64,000 nucleotides of DNA, from the NCBI RefSeq assembly GCF_030268225.1, contig NZ_BSQG01000001.1:1396106-1460105 (forward strand), written 5' to 3'. This document shows, piece by piece, positions 54,228 through 61,472 of the stretch (position 1 is its first letter; every line of letters starts with the position of its first letter). The notes below the pieces were generated by a model that was not told the origin of the DNA, did no database searches, and was given only the letters and a program-made list of their open reading frames with translations. The DNA is from Nocardiopsis ansamitocini. GTDB taxonomy: Bacteria; Actinomycetota; Actinomycetes; Streptosporangiales; Streptosporangiaceae. The position numbers and the translations under genes are program-made.

Positions 54228-55514
54228 ATGGAGAACTGGGACCCCGGCCCGTACGGCCCCACTCTGGACTTGCGCGCTACCTTCCCGACCGAGCGTGTAG
54301 TGCTCTTCGTGGCACACCACCCGACCGCGATCACCCGGCTGCTCGACGTGGCACCGATCATCGAGGAGGACCACCGCGTGCAGACCGTGTGGACCGTGCC
54401 TTCCGGAGGCGCATCGACACGGGCCGCCCTGGACTTCCTCTGGCGGATCGGCGCGCGCACCGTCCCCTGGGCGATCGCCAAGGCGACCAGGTTCGACGTG
54501 GCGATCGCAGCGGCTCTCGGCTCACTGGAACAGGTCAACGCCCCCGTCATCGCCCTCGACCACGGCCACGGTCCGGCCAAGATGGTTCGACGCATCGGCG
54601 GGGCCGACCGCGGGCCCGATGCCCCGCGGGAGCTGTACGGAGCCACCCCTTCCACCCTCACCAGCGCCGGACGTGTCGTTCCCGCCCTGATCGGGGTGGC
54701 CCACGAGCGTTCGAGAGCACTGATCGCCCAGGCGGTTCCCGATGCCGCCGCCGTGACCCGCATCGTCGGCGACCCCGTCTTCGACCGGCTTCAGGCGAGC
54801 CTCGAACGCCGCGATGACTACCGGCTCGCGCTCGGCGCGGGTACGGGCAGGCGGCTCGTGGTCGTGTCCAGCACGTGGGGGCGGCGCAGCCTGTACGGAA
54901 CCGATCCGGAGCTTCCCCGCAGGGTGGTCGCCGAACTCCCCGGTGACCGCTACCGGGTGATCGCCCTTCAACACCCGGCGATCGGCGGATTTCACGGCGA
55001 CCGGCAGACCCTGGCATGGCTGGCCCCGGCCCGCCGCGCGGGCCTTGGGCTGCTGCCGGCCGAACAGGGCTGGCACGCGGCGCTGATCGCCGCCGACGTC
55101 ATGATCGCCGACCACAGCAGCGTGACCGTCTACGGAGCGTCTGTGGGGTGCCCGGTGGTCCTGGGAGCCTTTCCCGACGACGAACTGATGCCGGGGTCGC
55201 TGCCGACCCTGGTCGCCGACAACGCGCCACGGCTTCGGACGGAGGTCGCGTTGGAGAGGCAGATCGACTCCGCGATCGAGAACCACGACCCCTGTCTGGC
55301 AGGCAGGTACGCTGCCGCACTCACGTCCGCCCCCGGAGCGTCCGCAGGGCTGCTCCGCGCGGCCGCCTACCGCCTGATGTCGCTCCCGGAGCCGCCCGGG
55401 CCCGCTGTGGTCGCGCAGGCACCTCTGCCGCGACTGGTAAGAAACGCCTCCACGGCTTCCCTGCCGGCACGGTCTCCCTTCGACTCCACTTCGGGTGTTC
55501 CCTGCCGCCCTTGA
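54228..55514 (+). CDS. GT-B-like protein, paralogue 1, function unknown
   Basis: The 428-residue soluble protein starts at ATG 54228, five bases after GGAGG. It begins with FPTERVVLFVAHHPTAITRLLD, then DHRVQTVWTVPSGG, VIALDHGHGPAKMV and RIVGDPVFDRL. The C-terminal half has VVSSTWGRRSLYG, VIALQHPAIGG and the block IAADVMIADHSSVTVYGASVG. The arrangement of two Rossmann halves with a GDP-D motif and an AD-DHSS loop matches CDP-glycerol glycerophosphotransferase or UDP-sugar-epimerase-like GT-B folds. It lacks a membrane segment. I remember relatives of this group in streptomycetes, often misannotated as translation initiation factors. It heads an operon with a close paralogue and a small protein. 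No substrate is proposed. Confidence 0.75.
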   Translation: MENWDPGPYGPTLDLRATFPTERVVLFVAHHPTAITRLLDVAPIIEEDHRVQTVWTVPSGGASTRAALDFLWRIGARTVPWAIAKATRFDVAIAAALGSLEQVNAPVIALDHGHGPAKMVRRIGGADRGPDAPRELYGATPSTLTSAGRVVPALIGVAHERSRALIAQAVPDAAAVTRIVGDPVFDRLQASLERRDDYRLALGAGTGRRLVVVSSTWGRRSLYGTDPELPRRVVAELPGDRYRVIALQHPAIGGFHGDRQTLAWLAPARRAGLGLLPAEQGWHAALIAADVMIADHSSVTVYGASVGCPVVLGAFPDDELMPGSLPTLVADNAPRLRTEVALERQIDSAIENHDPCLAGRYAAALTSAPGASAGLLRAAAYRLMSLPEPPGPAVVAQAPLPRLVRNASTASLPARSPFDSTSGVPCRP

Positions 55515-55608
55515 CTACGGCAGACCACAGGGCAGGACACCGGGCACCGGCCCCAAGCGATGACACTGCGGACCGGGCCAAGGGCATCTCACACCCAGGA
55601 GACAACCA

Positions 55609-56856
55609 GTGGAAACCTCATGGCAGAACGGCCCTCACAACACCCTGGACGCGCATACGCAGTCCACGTTTCCCACACAGCGTCTGGTGCTGGCCGTCGT
55701 CCACCACCAAACGGCAGGCACCAGGCTTCTGGACTTCATCGGCTCGGTGGAAAAAGACCATCGGGTTCAGGTCGTCTGGACCGTCCCCCCTGTCTCGGCA
55801 TATGCGCAATCGGGCAGCGATCTCCTGGCCGGGCTCGGTGCCCGCACGATCCCTTGGAACGAGGCACAAGCTTTCCGCTTCGACCTCGCGGTGGCGGCAA
55901 GCAAAGGCGGATTGGAGCGGCTGCACGCACCGGTCCTCGTCGTGGGGCACGGGCATGGTCCGGGAAAACTCCAGGAACGCCCCAGCGGCGTTGGGCCGCT
56001 GGTAGAGCCGTCGGTGTACGGGACGACCCGGGCCGACCTCACCAGTGGAGGCAGAGTGATCCCCTCGCTGATCGGGATCGCCCACGAACGTCACCGCGCG
56101 ATCATCGAGCGCGAAGTACCTGAGGCCGGGCCACTCTGCCGGGTCGTCGGTGACCCCTGTCTGGACCGGCTGGTGGCAAGCCGGCCCCACCGGGTCGCAT
56201 ACCGTCGGGCTCTGGACGTGGCGGAAGGACAGCGCCTGATCGTCGTGTCCTCCACCCTGCGACGATCGTCGCTTCTGGGGTCCCGTCCGGACCTGCCCGC
56301 GCAGCTGTTGGCGAACCTGCCCCACGATCGCTACCGAATCGCGCTGGTGACACACTCCGGGGCCGTCGCCTGGCATGGAAGACGTCAGTTGACCGCGTGG
56401 CACTCCGACGCCCAACGCGACGGACTGCTTCTCATCCCTTCTGAGGAGGGGTGGCGCGGTGCAGTCATAGCCGCCGATCTGGTCGTCGCCGACCACGGAT
56501 CTGTTCCTGTCTATGCCGGCGCGATAGGCAGACGGGTGCTCTCCGCAACGTTTCCCCGCGATCGCGTCCTCCCCGGCTCTGCTCCCGAACTGCTGGCCGA
56601 CCACTCCCCCGCTCTGCGCGACGATATTCCGCTCCGCGAACAGGTCGTGAACGCGTTGACGAAAAAGACGTCTTCCCTCCCCACTCGGCTCTCGGCCCTG
56701 GTGACGTCCGCCCCCGGAGAGTCGATCCGCCTGCTGCGCTCGGCGATGTACGAGTTGATGGATTTTCCGGAGCCGCGATCCGCTCCCCGCACGTCCGCCG
56801 TCCCACTGCCGGTTCCCTTGCCCCCGCTCACCGAAGAGGAAGGCATTCCCTCGTGA
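55609..56856 (+). CDS. GT-B-like protein, paralogue 2, function unknown
   Basis: The 415-residue protein starts at GTG 55609, seven bases after AGGAG. It is collinear with its upstream neighbour: FPTQRLVLAVVHHQTAGTRLLD, HRVQVVWTVPP, VLVVGHGHGPGKL, RVVGDPCLDRLV, VVSSTLRRSSLLG and AADLVVADHGSVPVYAGAIG. The DHSS of paralogue 1 is DHGS here, and the HP motif of paralogue 1 (ALQHPAIGG) is THSGAV. The two may therefore form a heterodimer, or one may be the catalytic and the other a regulatory copy. The C terminus ends in a Pro-rich tail. The stop overlaps the next start. Confidence 0.75.
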   Translation: METSWQNGPHNTLDAHTQSTFPTQRLVLAVVHHQTAGTRLLDFIGSVEKDHRVQVVWTVPPVSAYAQSGSDLLAGLGARTIPWNEAQAFRFDLAVAASKGGLERLHAPVLVVGHGHGPGKLQERPSGVGPLVEPSVYGTTRADLTSGGRVIPSLIGIAHERHRAIIEREVPEAGPLCRVVGDPCLDRLVASRPHRVAYRRALDVAEGQRLIVVSSTLRRSSLLGSRPDLPAQLLANLPHDRYRIALVTHSGAVAWHGRRQLTAWHSDAQRDGLLLIPSEEGWRGAVIAADLVVADHGSVPVYAGAIGRRVLSATFPRDRVLPGSAPELLADHSPALRDDIPLREQVVNALTKKTSSLPTRLSALVTSAPGESIRLLRSAMYELMDFPEPRSAPRTSAVPLPVPLPPLTEEEGIPS

Positions 56857-57194
56857 ACCCTTTGACCAGCACGGCGGTCCTGGATGAATCGACCGTCCGC
56901 GAGCTCAATTCCGCAGACGTGGTCCTGATCCGGACCCACGCGGTGCACGACGAGCTTTTCGCCCTCTACCCCGGATGCCTGCTGCTGGTCTTCTCCCTCG
57001 GGCGAACGTGCCGTGTTGTGGTGAGATCGGGAGGCGAGATTCTTCTTGTGCTTCCCAGCGCACTTCATCTGTCCGCCGCACTCTTGGTCCATGAACAACT
57101 GGTGGCCGGGGAAAAGGTGGCGGGAATGGATTCCCTCTCACTGACGTCGGCGGTCCTGCGGCGGGCTCGGCTCAGGTCCAAGGCTTTCGATTAG
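56853..57194 (+). CDS. Small protein of the GT-B-like operon, function unknown
   Basis: The 113-residue frame starts at GTG 56853, overlapping the previous stop (GTGA), which shows translational coupling. The sequence has a LLLVFSLGRTCRVVVRSGGEILLVLPSALH core and no membrane helix of full length. No known domain is recognised. Its 3' end overlaps the convergent STAND gene by 57 bases. The conserved coupling suggests it is a partner of the two GT-B-like proteins. Codon use resembles its upstream neighbours. Confidence 0.6.
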   Translation: MNPLTSTAVLDESTVRELNSADVVLIRTHAVHDELFALYPGCLLLVFSLGRTCRVVVRSGGEILLVLPSALHLSAALLVHEQLVAGEKVAGMDSLSLTSAVLRRARLRSKAFD

Positions 57195-59300
57195 CCGCTG
57201 CACCTCATCGCGTTGGGGTGCGAGAAGCCGGACCAGCAGTTCCAGCGCCTCTGCGAGGTAGCCGCGTGCCCGGCTCTCGTCCCCCATCGCAAGGGCGCTG
57301 CGCCCGCGAAGCGTAAGGGCTTCTGCTCGTTGCTGCTCAGCGCCGGCTCGCACAGCCTGGGTCAATGCCGACCGGGCAGCGCTGTCGGCGGCCTCGGGCC
57401 GATCGACTTCCAGCAGTATGGTCGCCATTCGGCTGAGGGTCCGGCTGTGCTGATAGGGATTGTCGCCGCTGTCCTGGAAATAGGCGAGGGACCGCGCGAA
57501 GAGACGCAAGGATGTCTCGTGGTCACCGGTTCGCGCATGTGCCTCGGCAAGGTAGCGGTGGATGAGGGCGACTCCGTAGGGGCTGCCCTTGTCCGTCTGA
57601 ATCGCTTCGGCGCGTTTCAAGAGTTCGACTGCTTGGTGAGGCTCTCCTTGAACGAGTCGGATGGTGGAAAGTTGTTCGCAGGCCGCAGCAGTCCCGAGTG
57701 CATGGGCGTTGGCCTCCCAGAGGCCAAGAGCGCGGAGGGCGTAGTCCTCCGCTTCGGCGAACTCGTACCGACCGGCGTGCGCGGCGGTGAGGGCTCCATA
57801 CATTCGGGCCTCCCCGAGCGCGTCCCCCGCAGCCTGAGCGGACACAAGACCTCTTTCATGGGTCTCGATCCAGACTCCGTAAGGCCTGCGCAGTGTGCAG
57901 AAAGCCCACAGGGTCTCGCAGAGCTGCCAGGTGGTCGAGTGCCGACCACCGGCATGGGCGGATCGGATGATCGCGGCCAGGTTGGACAGCTCGGCGTCGA
58001 ACCAATCGAGAGCGGAGGCGTGATCGTAGGGGTAGTCGGCGAAAAGGCGGCTGGATTCTCGGTAGACCGGACCGACGTGCCACCGCTCCGGGTTCAGGGC
58101 CAGGTCGGCAGCGGCAGCCGCGTGCAGGTAGTGGGCGAACATCCGGTCCAGGGCGGCGTCGCGTTCGGTGGGGTCGGCGGCGGTCTTCTCGCGGGCGAAG
58201 AGGCGGACGAGGTCGTGGAGGCGGAAGCGGTCGGTGCCGGGGGCCTCCTGGAGCAGGCTCGCCCCGGCGAGGAGGTCGACCTCGTCCTGGGCGGTGTAAT
58301 GGTCGGTGTCGATGAGGGCGGCTACGGCCGGAACGTCGAAGTCGGGGCCCGGGTGCAGCCCGAGGAGGCGCAGGGTGCGTGCGCTCCGCTCGGGGAGGCC
58401 ACGGTAGGAGGTGTCGAGGATGCTACGCACGGACAGGTCCTCCTGGACGCTGAGGTGGGAGAGGCGGCGCTGCTCGTCGGCGAGTTCGCGGGCGACCCTG
58501 CCCGGGGATCTCCGGCGGTGCAGGTGCCCGGCGGCGGCTGCCAACGCCAATGGGAGGTTCCCGCACAGGGCGGCGATCTCGGCCGCGAACATCTCGTCGG
58601 AGGGCGACCAGGTGCCGCCCGCCATGGCGCGCAGGAGTTCGACGGCGTGTTCGGTGTCGAGGGGGCGGACGTCCAGGACGTGCGCACCGTCCACGGCAAG
58701 GCCGGTGAGGTTGTACCGGGTGGCCACGACCACGAGGTGCGCCCCCTCACCGGGCAGCAGCGCGCGGACCTGGGCCGCCGACGAGGCGTTCTCGACGAGG
58801 ATGGCGAGGCTGCGGGACCGGGTACGGGAGCGGAAGTCCGCGGCGCGCTGCCCGAACTCTACGGGGATGCGGTCAGGGGGGACGTCGAGGGCGCGCAGGA
58901 ATCCGTCGAGGACGGGCGAGGGGTCCTCGGTGAGGGCGAGGTCCGCGTACAGTTCGCCGTCGGGGTGGCTGGCGCTCACCCGGTCCAGGAAGCGGACGGC
59001 CAGGGAGGTCTTGCCGATCCCGCCCGGTCCGACGAGGACGACGATGGTGGTGGTGCCCGTCCGCTCGGCGAGACGACCGACCAACTGGTCGAGTTCGCTG
59101 GAGCGGTCGGTGAACCTGCGGGGCGCCAGGGGTAGTTGGTGCGGGGGGAGCCAGCCGGATCCGCCTGCGGGGACCGCGTGAAAGTGCACGCCGCCGTGGA
59201 CCGTACCCGCCTGGACCAGCGTCTCGAAGGAATTCCCGGTCGCGGTGTTGGTGTTCTGTCCGCACGGCTCCGGGTCGGTGGCGTTCTCGTCTTCTTCCAC
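57138..59300 (-). CDS. STAND NTPase (NB-ARC/TPR) with N-terminal RHIM-like motif
   Basis: The 720-residue protein starts at GTG 59300. Residues 22-41, GNSFETLVQAGTVHGGVHFH, form a short Gln/Gly/Val-rich motif like the amyloid signalling (RHIM-like) motifs known at the N terminus of bacterial NLR proteins. Then come NB-ARC with VGPGGIGKTSLAVRFL (about 90-105), a Walker-B-like LAILVENASS, an ARC region (LCGNLPLALAAAAGHL) and C-terminal TPRs. It has no DNA-binding domain. Such proteins oligomerise on a trigger and seed a partner with the same motif. The gene is convergent to the GT-B operon and separate from the AfsR gene. Confidence 0.88.
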   Translation of the reverse strand: MEEDENATDPEPCGQNTNTATGNSFETLVQAGTVHGGVHFHAVPAGGSGWLPPHQLPLAPRRFTDRSSELDQLVGRLAERTGTTTIVVLVGPGGIGKTSLAVRFLDRVSASHPDGELYADLALTEDPSPVLDGFLRALDVPPDRIPVEFGQRAADFRSRTRSRSLAILVENASSAAQVRALLPGEGAHLVVVATRYNLTGLAVDGAHVLDVRPLDTEHAVELLRAMAGGTWSPSDEMFAAEIAALCGNLPLALAAAAGHLHRRRSPGRVARELADEQRRLSHLSVQEDLSVRSILDTSYRGLPERSARTLRLLGLHPGPDFDVPAVAALIDTDHYTAQDEVDLLAGASLLQEAPGTDRFRLHDLVRLFAREKTAADPTERDAALDRMFAHYLHAAAAADLALNPERWHVGPVYRESSRLFADYPYDHASALDWFDAELSNLAAIIRSAHAGGRHSTTWQLCETLWAFCTLRRPYGVWIETHERGLVSAQAAGDALGEARMYGALTAAHAGRYEFAEAEDYALRALGLWEANAHALGTAAACEQLSTIRLVQGEPHQAVELLKRAEAIQTDKGSPYGVALIHRYLAEAHARTGDHETSLRLFARSLAYFQDSGDNPYQHSRTLSRMATILLEVDRPEAADSAARSALTQAVRAGAEQQRAEALTLRGRSALAMGDESRARGYLAEALELLVRLLAPQRDEVQRLIESLGPEPSPPQDRRRQ

Positions 59301-59453
59301 CCCGAAACCTTTTCCCTTGACGTCAAGATTTCGACATGCGTAATACCCCTCGGGCGAAACGGCCAATCTCCACTGCCCCATACCGGCCACACCCTGCGTG
59401 CGACCGGCAAAAGACCGAGGCGCTCGAACAGGGGCTGAGAAAACTGCCATGGG

Positions 59454-59906
59454 TCAGGCCGCCTCTTCGCCGGCCGTGACCAGGAACGGGCGGGCGATCG
59501 GCCCCGGGGTGTCGGGCCACGAACCGACGGCAACGGGAATTGCGGCTGAGCGGTCGAGGCCCGCACCGGCCGCTGCCGGCAGGGCGCGGCGCTGCTCGGG
59601 GGTGAACGGCTGCGGGGTGTCGGTATAGCTGAGCCGCCAGCACCGGCCGGGGCGGGGCCCACTGGAGAAATCGGTGTAGGCGTAGATCTGCGCTCGCAGA
59701 GCCGCCGCCGAACCGTTCGGGACGGCCCCGGCCACCGGAACCGCAACGGCGGCGCGGCCTCCCGGCCGTGGCCCGGGGCGGTCCGTATCTGACGGTCTGG
59801 ACGGCTGCGGCGCGCGTGCGGGCCGACCTGGCTCGACGGTGTCGGCGGCCAGGAGCCACAGCAGAGCGGGCAGGACGATGGCGAGTCCGATGAACTGGGC
59901 GAGCAC
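59454..59906 (-). CDS. Small membrane-anchored protein, function unknown (possible frameshift with 5' part)
   Basis: The 150-residue frame starts at GTG 59906, nine bases after GGAG. It has one membrane helix (VLAQFIGLAIVLPALLWLLA), a Pro/Arg-rich stretch and an extracellular part with DFSSGPRPGRCWRLSYTD and a Pro-rich end. I recognise no family. Immediately upstream, in another frame, is a 5' part encoding a second hydrophobic segment (59907-60145). A run of five A's at the junction could mark a single-base frameshift that splits one gene. Confidence 0.55.
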   Translation of the reverse strand: MLAQFIGLAIVLPALLWLLAADTVEPGRPARAPQPSRPSDTDRPGPRPGGRAAVAVPVAGAVPNGSAAALRAQIYAYTDFSSGPRPGRCWRLSYTDTPQPFTPEQRRALPAAAGAGLDRSAAIPVAVGSWPDTPGPIARPFLVTAGEEAA

Positions 59907-60145
59907 TTTTTCGGTTCTCCATGCCGGGCCGGTGGTAGGGCCGCCCCCGGGACCGACGGTTCGGGGGCGGAAGCAGGACGGGGTGTCGGGTCGGGATTCG
60001 CTGCACCGGTGTTCGCAAGGGCTTCGGCGCCGAAGGCCGCAGCGCCCCGCCGGGACGGCTCCGATATCGCGGCGACGAACCACTCGAACGTGACCACCCC
60101 GACCCCCACCAAGAATTCTTTCCGCCTCGATACTGCCAATCCCAT
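59907..60145 (-). CDS. Upstream frame of the split membrane protein
   Basis: From ATG 60145 an open frame begins GLAVSRRKEFLVGVGVVTFEW, a hydrophobic segment, then Ala/Pro-rich sequence with high third-position GC up to the run GAACCGAAAAAG. Beyond this the good coding frame is the -1 frame of the gene at 59454-59906. The frame is not closed by a stop before that point. It may be the true N-terminal part, a separate overlapping gene, or a relic. There is no Shine-Dalgarno site, and an intrinsic terminator lies only 18 bases upstream of the ATG. Confidence 0.35.
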
Positions 60146-60162
60146 TTAGGATTACGCCATAG

Positions 60163-60190
60163 AAAAAGCCGATTAGCAGAGCGGCTTTTT
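60163..60190. terminator. Bidirectional intrinsic terminator between divergent genes
   Basis: AAAAAGCCG (60163-60171) pairs with CGGCTTTTT (60182-60190). The A and T tracts make it a terminator in both directions. It sits between two divergent starts, where a terminator is unexpected. Confidence 0.8.
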
Positions 60191-60234
60191 TGTAACCCCG
60201 AAAAGGCGATCTCCTACAACCAAAAGGCGATTTT

Positions 60235-61047
60235 ATGGCTATCCTTTCCCGCGCCAACCAGCGGAAGCTCGGCCTCGAAGTTCGGCGCGCCAGACTGCTG
60301 GCCGGATTCACCCAGTCCCAGCTCGCCCGGGAGATCCCGCTCTCCCAGGCCATGATGAGCGATATCGAGCGGGGCAGGAAAGGCGTTAAGAAGGAACACC
60401 TGGCGCGAATCGATGACGTGCTCATAACCAATGGCCGGCTGTTGCGGCTATGGGGTGCGCTGCACTCCCAGCCCGCGGCCCAGCGCTGGACCCTCAGCTC
60501 GCTGACGCTGGAGCAGGCCGCCTCGGAGATTCGGGAGTACCAGCTCTCGACCGTCGCCGGGCTGGCGCAGATCGAGGACTACGCCCTGGTCACCCTGCGC
60601 GCCGAGTACCCCGACCGACAGAAGAGGGAACTCGCGGAGCAACTGAGGGTCCGGATGGACCGCCAGAGCATCCTGTTCACCGAACCGGGCACGCGTTACC
60701 TCCTGGTCCTGGACGAGAACGCGCTGCGGCGCCCCATCGGCGGCCGTGCGGTCATGGCCCGTCAACTGGACCACCTGCTAGGGCTGTCCGCGCGATCCAA
60801 CGTGGTGCTCCAGATCATCCCCATGGACACCGAACAGCATCCGGCGCTGTCGGAGGGGTTCAAGATCTTCACCATCCCCGATCGCGGCGAAGTCCTGTAT
60901 CTGGAGACACGGCTCTCCGGCGGACCGGTGGACCACCCGGACAGTGTGAGCCATTACACGCGCCTGTTCGAGGACCTGCGAGGCGCGGCCCTGTCCGTCC
61001 CCGCGTCGCGCGCACTGCTGACGGCCATCAGAGCAGGACTCGGGTGA
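60235..61047 (+). CDS. HTH-XRE regulator with DUF5753 domain
   Basis: The 270-residue protein has an N-terminal Cro/C1-type helix-turn-helix (FTQSQLAREIPLSQAMMSDIERGRKG, about 25-50) and the C-terminal DUF5753 domain (about 95-260). The latter contains IEDYALVTLRAEY, a RQSILF block and LVLDENALRRPIGG. Such proteins are the DNA-binding partners of DUF397 proteins in actinomycetes; the nearest DUF397 is at 53561-53749. ATG 60235 is preceded by weak signals, with an intrinsic terminator 45 bases upstream, so transcription may be attenuated. Its target is unknown, possibly the alkylsulfatase-like gene 425 bases downstream. Confidence 0.92.
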   Translation: MAILSRANQRKLGLEVRRARLLAGFTQSQLAREIPLSQAMMSDIERGRKGVKKEHLARIDDVLITNGRLLRLWGALHSQPAAQRWTLSSLTLEQAASEIREYQLSTVAGLAQIEDYALVTLRAEYPDRQKRELAEQLRVRMDRQSILFTEPGTRYLLVLDENALRRPIGGRAVMARQLDHLLGLSARSNVVLQIIPMDTEQHPALSEGFKIFTIPDRGEVLYLETRLSGGPVDHPDSVSHYTRLFEDLRGAALSVPASRALLTAIRAGLG

Positions 61048-61472
61048 TCACCGCCGCCGCTGTCGCCAGTGATGCCGAGGGCGGCCGCCGTGCTCTTGTC
61101 CGCTGTTTCCGGCCGACACGCGAGTGGGCCCGAGCAACCGTGGCCCCGCCTCGGAAGCAACCGCGGCGCGTCCCCGGCACCGGTGCGCCGCAACGGCCGA
61201 TCCGCCACAAAAAGACAGCTGTTCCGAATTCAATAGAACAATCAATGAATACGGAAACCCCACATTCGACAAGGAACCGCACCGGATCAGACAAACCATT
61301 TATAAATTCATTGTCCGCACTTGAGCCACGTGTGACCATTGAGCGCGCAGCATGGTAAGTCACGTACGATTTCGCAGGCCGTCATGGTTCATGGCCGCCG
61401 CCGGCAAACCGGAGAGCCGTTGGGTCGAACCGAATGAGACGTGCGGTACCAGAAAAATGCCAGGGAGCAATC
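61048..61472. other. Intergenic region upstream of the alkylsulfatase-like gene
   Basis: About 425 bases. The part 61210-61360 is AT-rich and probably holds the promoter, though I assign no hexamers. I see no gene or RNA structure. Confidence 0.35.

Noticed and set aside
57213..59135. Long + strand frame opposite the STAND gene
   Set aside because: Gly/Glu-rich shadow without domains; the minus strand has a complete NB-ARC and TPR protein.
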